Assembly (NCBI GenBank): GCA_020426845.1
Contig: JAGQPF010000671.1
Location: 1-64,000 of the forward strand
DNA from: Planctomycetales bacterium
GTDB lineage: Bacteria > Planctomycetota > Planctomycetia > Pirellulales > Pirellulaceae
Length of the DNA: 64,000 nucleotides
Direction of reading: 5' to 3'
Part shown: in pieces, positions 1 to 8,185 of the stretch
How positions within the stretch are numbered: position 1 is the stretch's first letter
Layout: each line of letters opens with the position of its first letter
The notes under the pieces: model-generated
Seen by the model: only the letters and a program-made list of their open reading frames with translations
What the model was told of the DNA's origin: nothing
Database searches by the model: none
Made by a program: the position numbers and the translations under genes

Positions 1-2
1 AT

Positions 3-788
3 CACCAGCTAAAGGTCGGCGACTTGCTTGACCTGCAGGTGCAACACATCGGGCGGCAAAGCGATCATCTCACGGTTCGCGAGTTCGGCCGCACTAGCGC
101 AACTGAGTCGACGTCGGACGCGACCAGTTCGAGCGACAGCCCCAACTCCGTGAATGCGGCGGGGCTGCCTAAGGCCTTTCACGGCTTCCTCGGATCGCTC
201 GTCGGCACGCTCGTCGACAAGGACGTCGAGAAAGGCACGTTCACGGTGAAGGTCCAAGCCGTGCCACGCGTTTGGAAGCGAAATCGAGCGGGCAATCCCA
301 AGAGCATCATCGGCCAAGAGGTGGTGGTGGAAGGACTGGCGAGCCGGTTTCTCGACGTGCTGCTGACGACTCGCAAAGGCGAGACGCTCGAAGTCGCCGC
401 TCGCCACGACGGCGGAGCGCAGCTGGCATTTGCCGGCGAGATGTTTCGCAAGGTCGCTCCCTATCAGGCCGACGACTACCCGGTGTTGGCCGAGGCGTTT
501 CGCGGTTTTCAAGGCAACGTTACGGCGACCATCGTCAAGAAAGATCCCATGCTGTACGGCCTGATCGTCAAGATCGAAAGCGTCGGCGAGTCGCGCGAGG
601 GGAATCGCGCAAAGCAAGCGGAGAGCATGGTCGGCAAGACAGCGATCCTGGCCGGCTTCTGGCAGCGCAAGGAGCAGTTCGCCGGACTACAGGTTGGCGA
701 CCGCATTCAAACCGGCGCCAAGCATGAAGTCGCGGGCAGCGATGTGCTGATGGCTGTCGAAACGTTGCGGAAACTCGGCGCGGAGTAG
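3..788 (+). CDS. Hypothetical protein with repeated ~100-residue domains, 5' end cut off by window edge
   Basis: The frame is open from the first codon inside the window, so the true start lies to the left; the TTG at 24 is only the first possible start codon visible. The C-terminal part shows two related blocks: one begins near GFLGSLVGTLVDKD and the next near GFQGNVTATIVKKD. Each has a short beta-rich core, then an IIGQEVVVEGL or MVGKTAILAGF segment, then a VGD-like turn. A linker rich in Ser, Thr and Asp precedes the first block. This looks like tandem OB-like or similar beta domains, possibly with a third copy at the truncated N-terminus, but I recognise no named family. No transmembrane segment is visible in the part present. 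Real as a gene; function unknown. Confidence 0.75.
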   Translation, partial: HQLKVGDLLDLQVQHIGRQSDHLTVREFGRTSATESTSDATSSSDSPNSVNAAGLPKAFHGFLGSLVGTLVDKDVEKGTFTVKVQAVPRVWKRNRAGNPKSIIGQEVVVEGLASRFLDVLLTTRKGETLEVAARHDGGAQLAFAGEMFRKVAPYQADDYPVLAEAFRGFQGNVTATIVKKDPMLYGLIVKIESVGESREGNRAKQAESMVGKTAILAGFWQRKEQFAGLQVGDRIQTGAKHEVAGSDVLMAVETLRKLGAE

Positions 789-805
789 TTCCCGCCACAG
801 ATGAA

Positions 806-847
806 CGTAGCATGGGCGTCCTCGCCCGTGCAGCACTGCGCAACCCC
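806..847 (+). repeat. Dispersed GTAGCATGGGCG repeat, copy 1
   Basis: This 42-bp copy of the dispersed repeat lies between two genes. Its core contains a GGGCG-tcct-CGCCC hairpin followed by a TGCAGCACTGCGCAACCCCA tail. Other copies lie at 6790-7130, 22335-22450, 22488-22655 and 58503-58560. The ATG inside the core creates a false in-frame start for the next gene. Confidence 0.85.
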
Positions 848-859
848 ATGATTTGGATC

Positions 860-3370
860 ATGAGCACACAATCTCCGCACCCTACGTTGCGAACACCTGT
901 GGCGGCGTTGCTGGTTGGTGCTTTTGTCAGTTCCATCGGGTACGCGCAGGCGCCGCCAAGTTCACCAGCCCAACCGGCCCAACGACTCGATCCCGTGAGC
1001 GTCCGCTATGCCGGCGAGACGGACGAGGTTCCGGACTTTCAGCAGCACGTTGTGCCGCTGCTGGGCACGCTGGGCTGCAGCGGCCGCTCTTGTCATGGCT
1101 CGTTCCAGGGGCGAGGCGGGTTTCGCCTGTCGCTGTTCGGCTACGACTTCAAGATGGATCACGAAGCGTTGACGGCCAAAGCGAGCTCCTCCGGCCGACG
1201 CGTCGACCGCGCTGCGCCGGACGACAGCCTGATCATTGCCAAGCCGACGATGCGGGAGAGCCACGAGGGTGGCGAGCGATTCGCCGCCGGGTCGTGGCAG
1301 CACCGCATGCTGGCAAGGTGGATCGCGGCGGGCGCGGAGGGTGTCCGCGAACCGCGAACTCTGCAGCGGCTCGAAATCGAACCGGCGGAGGTGCTGCTTG
1401 CGGCCCGTCCTGCAACGGCTGAAGGGACCAGTGGTGACGCGGCGCGGCCGGTGCCGCTGCGAGTCATGGCGATTTGGGCGGACGGCTCGCGCGAGGACGT
1501 CACACCGCTGTGTCGATTTCGCACCAACGACGACACACTAGTCACCGTCGATGCGGCAGGGCGATTGTTGCCGGTAACTCCACCCCCAGGGCAGCCCGTT
1601 TCGGCTGGCGACACGCATGTGATCGCGTTTTACGACAACGGTGTCGCCGCGGTGCCCGTGATTCGGTCTGCTTTCGCTGTCTCAACCGCAGCACAGCCCG
1701 AATCGTTTGCCAACCCAATCGACAAGTTCGTCGAGGCGAAACTCGGCAAGCTCGGCATCACGCCGTCGGCGCTTTGCAGTGACACGGAGTTCCTGCGCCG
1801 GGTTAGCATCGATTTGACGGGCACGCTGCCTACGCCCGGGGAAGTCACCGAGTTTCTGGCGGACTCTGCCGCGGACAAACGCGAACGCAAGGTGGAGGAG
1901 TTGCTGCAACGCCCGGCCTATGCGGCCTGGTGGGCCAATCGCATCTGCGACTACACGGGCTGCAATCCGGCGCAACAGGCTGAATTGGGGCAGGAGACGT
2001 CGGTCCAATGGTACATGTGGGTGCACCAGCGTCTTCTCGAGAACCTGCCGTACGATCAACTGGTGTCGCGAATCGTGAAGGCCACGGGCCGAGCCGAAGG
2101 TCAGTCGTATGCGGACTACGCACGGGAGATGACGAGCTACTACTTGGACGAATCAGCCGATCGCTTCAGCCACCGCGCGACGATGCCGCACTATTGGACG
2201 CGCCGCTCGGTGGAGAAAGCCGACGACAAGGCGGAGGCGTTCGCTCACAATTTTCTCGGCATTCGCCTGCAGTGCGCTCAATGCCACAAGCACCCGTTCG
2301 CGCCTTGGACGCAGGAAGATTATCGGCACTTTTCGGCGTTGTTGGACAACGTGCGTTTCGGTGTGCCGGACGACGCGCGCTCGGAGTACGACTCGATGGC
2401 CAAGCGAGTGGGGCTCAGCGGGTCCAACCGCAACGGCCTGCCCGTGCGAAACGAGACGCTGCGTCGAGCCTCGGACGACGTGGCGATCCCCTGGCGAGAA
2501 CTGTATCTGGCGAAGCGCGAGCAGCCGGCGAGGCTGAAGCTGCTGCGCAGTCGCGAAGTGGAGTTGGCCGGCGCGGACGACCCGCGGGATGCGGTCCTGA
2601 CGTGGATGCTGGAGCCCGGCAATCCATACTTTGCCAGGTCATTCGTGAATCGAGTCTGGGCGGCCTACTTTCACCGCGGATTGATCGATCCGCCCGACGA
2701 CTTGAACCCCGCCAACCCGCCCAGTCACCCGCAGCTGCTCGATTGGCTGGCGACGGAGTTTGTCCAGCGCAACTACGACATGAAGTGGCTGCATCGGCAG
2801 ATCGTCACGAGCGACGCCTACCAGCGCAGTTGGCGCCCCAACGATACCAACCGCGAGGATCGTCGCAATTTGAGCCGAGCGATTCCGCGCCGCTTGCCCG
2901 CTGAGGCGGTCTACGACTGCGTCAAGCAGGCGGTGGCTGGTGACGGCCAGTTGGAGGAAGTGAGGACCGACCTGACGCGACGGGCGAGCGGGCATCTCTC
3001 GATGCGGCTGGCGGGAACGTACGCGATGGACGTGTTCGGCAAGCCGGCACGGGCGGCCAATTGCGATTGCGAGCGAGCCAATCAGCCGACACTGCTGCAG
3101 GCGGTGTTCTTGCACAATGATCCGCTGATCGAGCAGCGGCTGCTAGAGAGCGGCTGGGTGGCGGAACTGGAGCAGGCGGCGGCGAAAGGCGAGCGGTCCA
3201 ACGAAGCGGAGCTGGTGCGGGCCGCCTGGCTGCGAGCGCTGAGCCGACCGCCCACCGACGACGAGCTGCAGCGCGGCGTGCGGCACCTGCGGCAGGCGCC
3301 CGAGCTCGGGGCCGGCATGCGAGACCTGCTGTGGGCGTTGATCAACACCAAAGAGTTCATTTTGAACTGA
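860..3370 (+). CDS. DUF1549/DUF1553 planctomycete cytochrome-like secreted protein
   Basis: A secreted planctomycete-specific protein of about 836 residues. I start it at the ATG at 860 (MSTQSPHPT), giving a signal peptide ending near GYAQA; the in-frame ATG at 812 lies in a dispersed repeat. In order: an N-terminal CSGRSCH segment resembling the haem site of planctomycete cytochrome domains; a Big2-like beta domain (about residues 180-270); DUF1549 starting at NPIDKFVEAKLGKLG; a second CAQCH motif in the middle; and DUF1553 from DPRDAVLTWMLEPGNPYF to the end. Proteins of this type are nearly always paired with a DUF1501 protein, as here, 23 bp downstream. Role unproven; a periplasmic redox or polysaccharide-degradation role has been suggested for the family. 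The first Cys motif has three residues between cysteines, so covalent haem there is doubtful. Confidence 0.92.
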   Translation: MSTQSPHPTLRTPVAALLVGAFVSSIGYAQAPPSSPAQPAQRLDPVSVRYAGETDEVPDFQQHVVPLLGTLGCSGRSCHGSFQGRGGFRLSLFGYDFKMDHEALTAKASSSGRRVDRAAPDDSLIIAKPTMRESHEGGERFAAGSWQHRMLARWIAAGAEGVREPRTLQRLEIEPAEVLLAARPATAEGTSGDAARPVPLRVMAIWADGSREDVTPLCRFRTNDDTLVTVDAAGRLLPVTPPPGQPVSAGDTHVIAFYDNGVAAVPVIRSAFAVSTAAQPESFANPIDKFVEAKLGKLGITPSALCSDTEFLRRVSIDLTGTLPTPGEVTEFLADSAADKRERKVEELLQRPAYAAWWANRICDYTGCNPAQQAELGQETSVQWYMWVHQRLLENLPYDQLVSRIVKATGRAEGQSYADYAREMTSYYLDESADRFSHRATMPHYWTRRSVEKADDKAEAFAHNFLGIRLQCAQCHKHPFAPWTQEDYRHFSALLDNVRFGVPDDARSEYDSMAKRVGLSGSNRNGLPVRNETLRRASDDVAIPWRELYLAKREQPARLKLLRSREVELAGADDPRDAVLTWMLEPGNPYFARSFVNRVWAAYFHRGLIDPPDDLNPANPPSHPQLLDWLATEFVQRNYDMKWLHRQIVTSDAYQRSWRPNDTNREDRRNLSRAIPRRLPAEAVYDCVKQAVAGDGQLEEVRTDLTRRASGHLSMRLAGTYAMDVFGKPARAANCDCERANQPTLLQAVFLHNDPLIEQRLLESGWVAELEQAAAKGERSNEAELVRAAWLRALSRPPTDDELQRGVRHLRQAPELGAGMRDLLWALINTKEFILN

Positions 3371-3393
3371 CAGTGAACTGACAGGATCGTGAC

Positions 3394-4695
3394 ATGACAA
3401 GTTTCGGGAAGGATTCGGCCCCGGGCCTCGGCTGCACCCGTCGCCAATGGCTCCAGGCAGGCGCGTTGGGAGCGAGCTTCTCGCTGGCCAACTTCTTGCG
3501 GCTGCAGGCCGAGGCCGGCGAGTCCGACCGAGGCCGCTCGGCGATTCTGGTGTTCTTGGGCGGTGGGCCGTCGCATCAAGACACATTGGACATGAAGCCC
3601 GGCGCGCCCGCCGAATACCGTGGCCAGTTCCGCCCGATCCGCACCGACACGGCCGGCGTCGAAATCTGCGAGCATCTGCCACGCTTGGCGAAACGGTCGA
3701 GCCGGTATGCGGTTGTCCGCGGCATCACCCACAACCTCGCCGCCCACTCGCTCGGCACCCGCTACCTGATGACCGGCAATCGCCCGACTCCGGTGCTCGA
3801 GTATCCGATGTACGGCTCGGTCGCCAGCCGCGAGTTTCCGGCGGCCAAGGATTTGCCGTCGTTCGTCTCCATCGATCGACCCGTCGAAGGGCCGGGATAT
3901 TTGGGCCCCGAGTATGGCCCGCTGTCCACGGGCGAGAAGCCTCGCTACGGCCAACCGTTTCGCGTCCGCGGCATCACGCTCGGCGATGGCCTGACGATCG
4001 AAAGCTACCGCGATCGACGCCGGTTGCTGCAAGACATCGACAACGCCTTCGACGGCTACGAGCGACTGGACGACGCGGTGCGTGGACTCGATCGGTTCTC
4101 CGAGCAGGCATTCAACATCATCAGCTCGCCGCGAGCCCGGAACGCGTTCGATCTGTCGCTCGAACCCGATCGCGAAATCGAACGGTTCGGTCGACACGAC
4201 TTCGGCCAGGGCATGTTACTCACCAGCCGCCTGATCGAGGCGGGAGTGCGATTCGTGACCGTGCTGCTGGAGGGCTGGGACACTCATCAGGACAATTTCG
4301 GCACGTTGGGACGCGAGTTGTTGCCGAGACTGGATCAGTCCCTGTCCGGTCTGCTCGACCGGCTCGGCGAAACGGGCCGGCTCGACAGCACCACCGTCCT
4401 GGTAACAGGTGAATTCGGTCGCACGCCCAAGGTCAACGCGAACGCCGGTCGCGACCACTGGGCCCGCGCGATGTGCGCGATGATGGCCGGCGCCGGAGTC
4501 GCCACCGGGCAGGTGATCGGCGAAACCGACGCCAAGGCGGAGGGCCCCGTCGACAAGGGCTTCAGCCCCGACGACCTCGCAGCTTCGTTCTTCCAGGCAA
4601 TGGGCATCGATCCGAACAAGGAGTACGAAGCCAACGTGGGCCGGCCCATCACGCTCGTCCGCGACGGCGCTCCGATCGCCGGGCTGTTGAAGTGA
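3394..4695 (+). CDS. DUF1501 Tat-exported sulfatase-like protein
   Basis: A 433-residue DUF1501 protein of the alkaline-phosphatase/sulfatase-like superfamily. The N-terminus has a twin-arginine signal (TRRQWLQAGALG then a hydrophobic stretch). FLGGGPSHQDTLDMKPGAP, LLEGWDTHQDNFGTLGREL and VTGEFGRTPKVNANAGRDHW are the usual conserved blocks, the last two supplying probable metal ligands (Asp/His). It follows the DUF1549/DUF1553 gene by 23 bp on the same strand, the standard arrangement in Planctomycetota, so the two are probably co-transcribed. Substrate unknown. Confidence 0.93.
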   Translation: MTSFGKDSAPGLGCTRRQWLQAGALGASFSLANFLRLQAEAGESDRGRSAILVFLGGGPSHQDTLDMKPGAPAEYRGQFRPIRTDTAGVEICEHLPRLAKRSSRYAVVRGITHNLAAHSLGTRYLMTGNRPTPVLEYPMYGSVASREFPAAKDLPSFVSIDRPVEGPGYLGPEYGPLSTGEKPRYGQPFRVRGITLGDGLTIESYRDRRRLLQDIDNAFDGYERLDDAVRGLDRFSEQAFNIISSPRARNAFDLSLEPDREIERFGRHDFGQGMLLTSRLIEAGVRFVTVLLEGWDTHQDNFGTLGRELLPRLDQSLSGLLDRLGETGRLDSTTVLVTGEFGRTPKVNANAGRDHWARAMCAMMAGAGVATGQVIGETDAKAEGPVDKGFSPDDLAASFFQAMGIDPNKEYEANVGRPITLVRDGAPIAGLLK

Positions 4696-4718
4696 CGAGG
4701 CCCCGCTGGCGTCAGGGA

Positions 4719-4747
4719 AGGTAACCCGAAGCGTGAGCGAGGGATAG
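4719..4747 (+). repeat. AACCCG-GCGTGAGCGAGGGAT dispersed repeat
   Basis: A short intergenic element containing AACCCGAAGCGTGAGCGAGG, related to the two copies at 29008-29112. It sits just after the DUF1501 stop codon. Confidence 0.6.
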
Positions 4748-4940
4748 AGCTACGGAGGACCGTCGGGACCAGCGGTCGCCGAGCCAGTACTCCGACCCGT
4801 TTGCCGAGCCGATGTTCCGGTTCGAGCCTCAACCCGTCGCGGCGGTGGAACTTCCATCGGTGATTTCCCGGCCGTCAGCTATAGTGAAGAGAGGATTTGC
4901 CACTCACCCGGCTGCGGGCGTCACTGGATCGGAGAAGTTC

Positions 4941-6002
4941 ATGACCATTCAACCTCCCTGGGAGGAGCAAGGCCGCCGCATGCCCGCTTGGGCGATGTCG
5001 GCGGGTCTGCACATGGTTGTGTTGCTGGCTGCCGGGCTGCTTTGGAGGAACGTGACGCCGATCAACCGAGGGATCACCGAATCCAGCCGGACGGCGGCCA
5101 TTGTGGTTGCGGTCTCGGCCAACGGCGAGACGGACTATTTTGATGAGGCGGACGCGGCGGCGGAGGAAGCGGCGGAAGCGGCTGCTCAAGCGGCCGCGGG
5201 CGGGGCGGCTGCGAGTCAAGCGTCCGATGCCTTGCCTTCCATGGATCAGTTGCCCGAGCTGCCGGACATTGCCCTGCCGGGCGCCGCGACTGGGCCGACT
5301 GCCAATGACAACTTGCTGAACGGCTCCGATCTGAATGTTCAGGGCGGGGCCGGCGGTTTGCCCTCCGACACCGAACAGCTGGAAAAGCAGATTCGGGCGA
5401 TGGAAGCGAGGGGCCGGCCTGCGCCTCGACCCGGCACACCCGCCCGGCTCACCATGTTCGGCGCGCCCTCGGTAGGCCGCTCCTTTGTGTTCTGCATCGA
5501 CCGCTCGAAGAGCATGGGCGGCGGCACGGGGCTCGGCGCGTTGTTGGCCGCTCAAAAAGAACTGGGGCGCGGGCTTGCGGCGCTCGGACCGGAGCAACGC
5601 TTCGAAGTGGTGGCCTACAACCACGACACGCCGGAGACTTACGGGCGCAAGTACCACAGGCGTCCGGGGCTGGTGCGAGTGACTCCCGAAAACCTCGCGA
5701 CCGTGAAGGACTTCTTCGAGGGCCTCAGCGCCTTCGGCTCCACCAAGCACCACATCGGCATCTATGCCGCGCTGAATCTCGACTCCGATGTGGTCTACCT
5801 GCTGACCGACGGAACGGATCCGCCAACCGCCAATCAACTGCGCGATATGATTGGCCGCGCCCGCCGAGCGGGCACGACCTTTCACTGCGTGCAATTCGGC
5901 TTTGGCCCGCTGCAGGAGCAGGACAACTTCATGATGCAGCTCGCCAAAGGCACCAACGGCGGCTACACCTACCAGCGGATGGACGGCGCCGGGCAAAATT
6001 GA
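4941..6002 (+). CDS. Membrane-anchored von Willebrand factor A domain protein
   Basis: A 353-residue protein. I choose ATG 4941 because GGAG lies 6 bases upstream and it gives a sensible N-terminus; the open frame continues up to 4812 without a site. Residues about 18-35 (AMSAGLHMVVLLAAGLLW) form one membrane anchor. There follows an Ala/Glu-rich low-complexity region, a linker and a C-terminal VWA domain (about 170-350) with the MIDAS-type motif CIDRSKSM and a later LLTDGTDPP. The VWA domain probably binds a divalent ion and a protein partner outside the membrane. No MoxR ATPase or other usual VWA partner is adjacent. The partner is unknown. Confidence 0.85.
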   Translation: MTIQPPWEEQGRRMPAWAMSAGLHMVVLLAAGLLWRNVTPINRGITESSRTAAIVVAVSANGETDYFDEADAAAEEAAEAAAQAAAGGAAASQASDALPSMDQLPELPDIALPGAATGPTANDNLLNGSDLNVQGGAGGLPSDTEQLEKQIRAMEARGRPAPRPGTPARLTMFGAPSVGRSFVFCIDRSKSMGGGTGLGALLAAQKELGRGLAALGPEQRFEVVAYNHDTPETYGRKYHRRPGLVRVTPENLATVKDFFEGLSAFGSTKHHIGIYAALNLDSDVVYLLTDGTDPPTANQLRDMIGRARRAGTTFHCVQFGFGPLQEQDNFMMQLAKGTNGGYTYQRMDGAGQN

Positions 6003-6035
6003 TCTGGAAAAAGTGCCGAGCGGGCCAAGCTAAAG

Positions 6036-6701
6036 CTACTTCAGCGCGCCCAGCAATCCGCCCACGGCCCCATGGACGTCGCCCGATGCTCGCACGACGA
6101 GACAATGGAAGGCGCGATAGTAGACGATGGAGCCGGGGCCCCCGTTGATGTCCCAGTGGTCGGGCGAGATCGTTCTCTGAATCAGCTCGACCAGCTCCGG
6201 GCCGAAGTCGATCACAGCGCCGCCGCCGTGCGCTCCCTGCGAGTTTGCCGGACGGCGAGCTTGTCCCAGCAACGCCAACGGTCCGCCCATCGTTTGGCCC
6301 GCTAAATCGATGTGGGTGGCCAGCGATTGGGACGCTGATCTCGCCGCCGCATCGCCAAGCAACTTGGGCGCGGCCGAGGCAGGCTCCGGCGACGGGCGAC
6401 TCGGCGCCGCGTCGGGGAACTTTCGCAGTAGTTCGGTGCGCAATTGGTGGAGGCGACTCCACAACTCGGCCTTGTACTCGGTGAGCGTCGGGCTCGATTC
6501 GCGGCGCGGGTCGCGTTTGAGCTCCTCATAGAGCTTCGTCAACTCGACAATTGCCGCGGCCCGCGACGCATTGTCGGTGGCTCCGGCTTCGCGTTGCATC
6601 GCGGCGCTCATCGCCCGGCGATACTCGATAAAGGGCCGCAACGTCGAGTCGCTTTCGTCTCCGACCCAACCCAGCAGGCACGTGACTACAATCCAGCCCA
6701 T
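6036..6701 (-). CDS. Small secreted planctomycete protein, function unknown
   Basis: A 221-residue protein. Start at 6701: on the minus strand AAGGAG lies about 8 bases before the ATG, whereas the longer frame to 6761 has no site. The N-terminus MGWIVVTCLLGWVGDE is a short hydrophobic segment that could be a signal. The middle is charged and Ala/Pro-rich. The C-terminal 55 residues carry the pattern ELVELIQRTISPDHWD, then NGGPGSIVYYRAFHCLVVR and a VH-containing end. I have seen this pattern at the C-terminus of many planctomycete proteins; it resembles the short secretin/TonB N-terminal type fold, which is inference. It converges with the VWA gene, whose stop is 33 bp away. Confidence 0.75.
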   Translation of the reverse strand: MGWIVVTCLLGWVGDESDSTLRPFIEYRRAMSAAMQREAGATDNASRAAAIVELTKLYEELKRDPRRESSPTLTEYKAELWSRLHQLRTELLRKFPDAAPSRPSPEPASAAPKLLGDAAARSASQSLATHIDLAGQTMGGPLALLGQARRPANSQGAHGGGAVIDFGPELVELIQRTISPDHWDINGGPGSIVYYRAFHCLVVRASGDVHGAVGGLLGALK

Positions 6702-6784
6702 GATGGGACTCCTTGGTTTGCCCTGGCCTCCGGATTTTAGCAGTTCGACGTCCAGCTGCAAAATTCTCGTGCCGTCAAACGCCT

Positions 6785-7130
6785 AAGTTCGTTCGTAGCA
6801 TGGGCGCCCTCGCGCGCGCGAACAGCCGCTTCGATCGTCCGTAGCATGGGTGCCCTCGCCCGTGCGCGATGAGCAGCCGCTCTGCACCGCCGATGCCCCG
6901 CAAGGAGAGACTCAGCCGGCGCAGTGGGGTTGCGCCGCGCTGCACGGGGGGCCGCGCCCTCACCCGTGTCTTCGTGATCTTCGCGTAGCATGGGTGCCTC
7001 GCCCGTGTCTTCGTGGCCTTTGGTGACCGTGGGGTTGCGCAGTCCTGCACGGGCGAGGGCGCCCATGCTACGCGCGAAGCGTGCCTCGGCCGCCCAGTGG
7101 GGCACAGGCGAGGGCGCGCGGCGCCAGACT
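6785..7130. repeat. Cluster of dispersed GTAGCATGGGCG repeats in both orientations
   Basis: The 518-bp gap between two leftward genes is mostly repeat. Forward copies of GTAGCATGGG(C/T)GCC start near 6795, 6841 and 6985; a reverse copy (GGGCGAGGGCGCCCATGCTA) lies near 7050-7070 and a decayed one near 7104. Phrases such as CCCGTGTCTTCGTG recur between them. I see no gene in this gap. Confidence 0.8.
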
Positions 7131-7219
7131 GCTCGTTGGCGGCGCAAAAAAGACCCAGCTGGCCGTCGGAACCGCCTATCTTCCGGAAGATGAGGAGGTG
7201 TTTTTCTACCGCTCCTTGA

Positions 7220-7999
7220 CTACGCGCTGCGGCGCTCTGGCGGGACGACTCGCAGAGAACTCTTCTTTATAGCTGGCGACGAATTGGACCACTTGCGCTG
7301 CTCGAACCAGTCGAACACCCAGCCGGTAATCCGAGCATGGACAAACCCGCCGGATACCAGCACCGCGATTCCGGCGCCGAACAACGTGTCCGACAGGTAG
7401 TGGGCCCGCGTGATCACCCGCTCCGCGGCGGTCAGGCAGGCCAACGCGACAAACAGCCCGCTGCCTCGTCGGTAACGCCACGAGAGGCCCACGGCGAGTC
7501 CAACGGCGGTGGCGACGTGACCGGAGGGAAACGATTGTATGGCGTACCCGACCTGATCAATGCCGTCCAGAGTCCAGCCGGCCAGCGTTGCCGTCACTTC
7601 TCCGGCATACAGCGGGCGGACGCGGGGCGCCAACACTTTGATCCAATTGACCAGCAAGCCGGGGAGATAGGCACAACAGGCAATTCGCAGCACGACGGGG
7701 CGATGTTGGTCGAGCGCGAACACGGCCAGCAAGACAAACAGCACGCCGACGCCATGCCCAAACATCTCGCCGATCGCCAGCCCCGATTCAAAATCTCCCG
7801 GCATGTCGACGCGGGCCGCCCAGCGGGAGATTGCTCCATCGCACAGGAACGCGCACATCCCCAACAGGCAAAACAGCAGTCCGCACGTCGGCCATAGCCG
7901 CAGTTGGCCGCCGGGCAGCCGTATTCGGACGATGTCCGGTGACGCCGAATCACTGGCGGCAGCATCCGCGCGGTGAGATGAATCGGTATCGCTGGGCAC
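7220..7999 (-). CDS. PAP2-family membrane phosphatase
   Basis: A 259-residue integral membrane protein of the type 2 phosphatidic acid phosphatase (PAP2) superfamily. The three catalytic motifs are all present: KVLAPRVRP (K-x6-RP), FPSGHVA (PSGH) and TRAHYLSD (SR-x5-H-x3-D type, with Thr for Ser). About six hydrophobic segments surround them, with a polar N-terminal tail. These enzymes remove phosphate from lipid phosphates such as undecaprenyl diphosphate or phosphatidate at the outer face of the membrane. The start codon is GTG at 7999; no strong ribosome site is visible. A lipid-linked glycosyltransferase is divergently encoded 186 bp away, so a role in recycling its polyprenyl carrier is plausible but not shown. 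Confidence 0.88.
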   Translation of the reverse strand: MPSDTDSSHRADAAASDSASPDIVRIRLPGGQLRLWPTCGLLFCLLGMCAFLCDGAISRWAARVDMPGDFESGLAIGEMFGHGVGVLFVLLAVFALDQHRPVVLRIACCAYLPGLLVNWIKVLAPRVRPLYAGEVTATLAGWTLDGIDQVGYAIQSFPSGHVATAVGLAVGLSWRYRRGSGLFVALACLTAAERVITRAHYLSDTLFGAGIAVLVSGGFVHARITGWVFDWFEQRKWSNSSPAIKKSSLRVVPPERRSA

Positions 8000-8185
8000 G
8001 GGGGCGTCCGGATGGCGAGTGGTGGAGAGCTGCGGGCGCCGTCGGAAACGGAAAGTGGCTACCGCGTGCTCTCTATACCACTAGGCGTTTCGGGGGTATA
8101 GGGGAATCTCGGTTGCCGGGGAAAGACGCCAGGCGTTAAACTCCTTTCCCGCAAACAACGGCAAGACCTGCGAAGGAGGCCACGG

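Noticed and set aside
812-859. ATG at 812 as the start of the DUF1549/DUF1553 gene
   Set aside because: It lies inside a dispersed repeat and adds residues with no signal-peptide character; the ATG at 860 gives a normal signal peptide.
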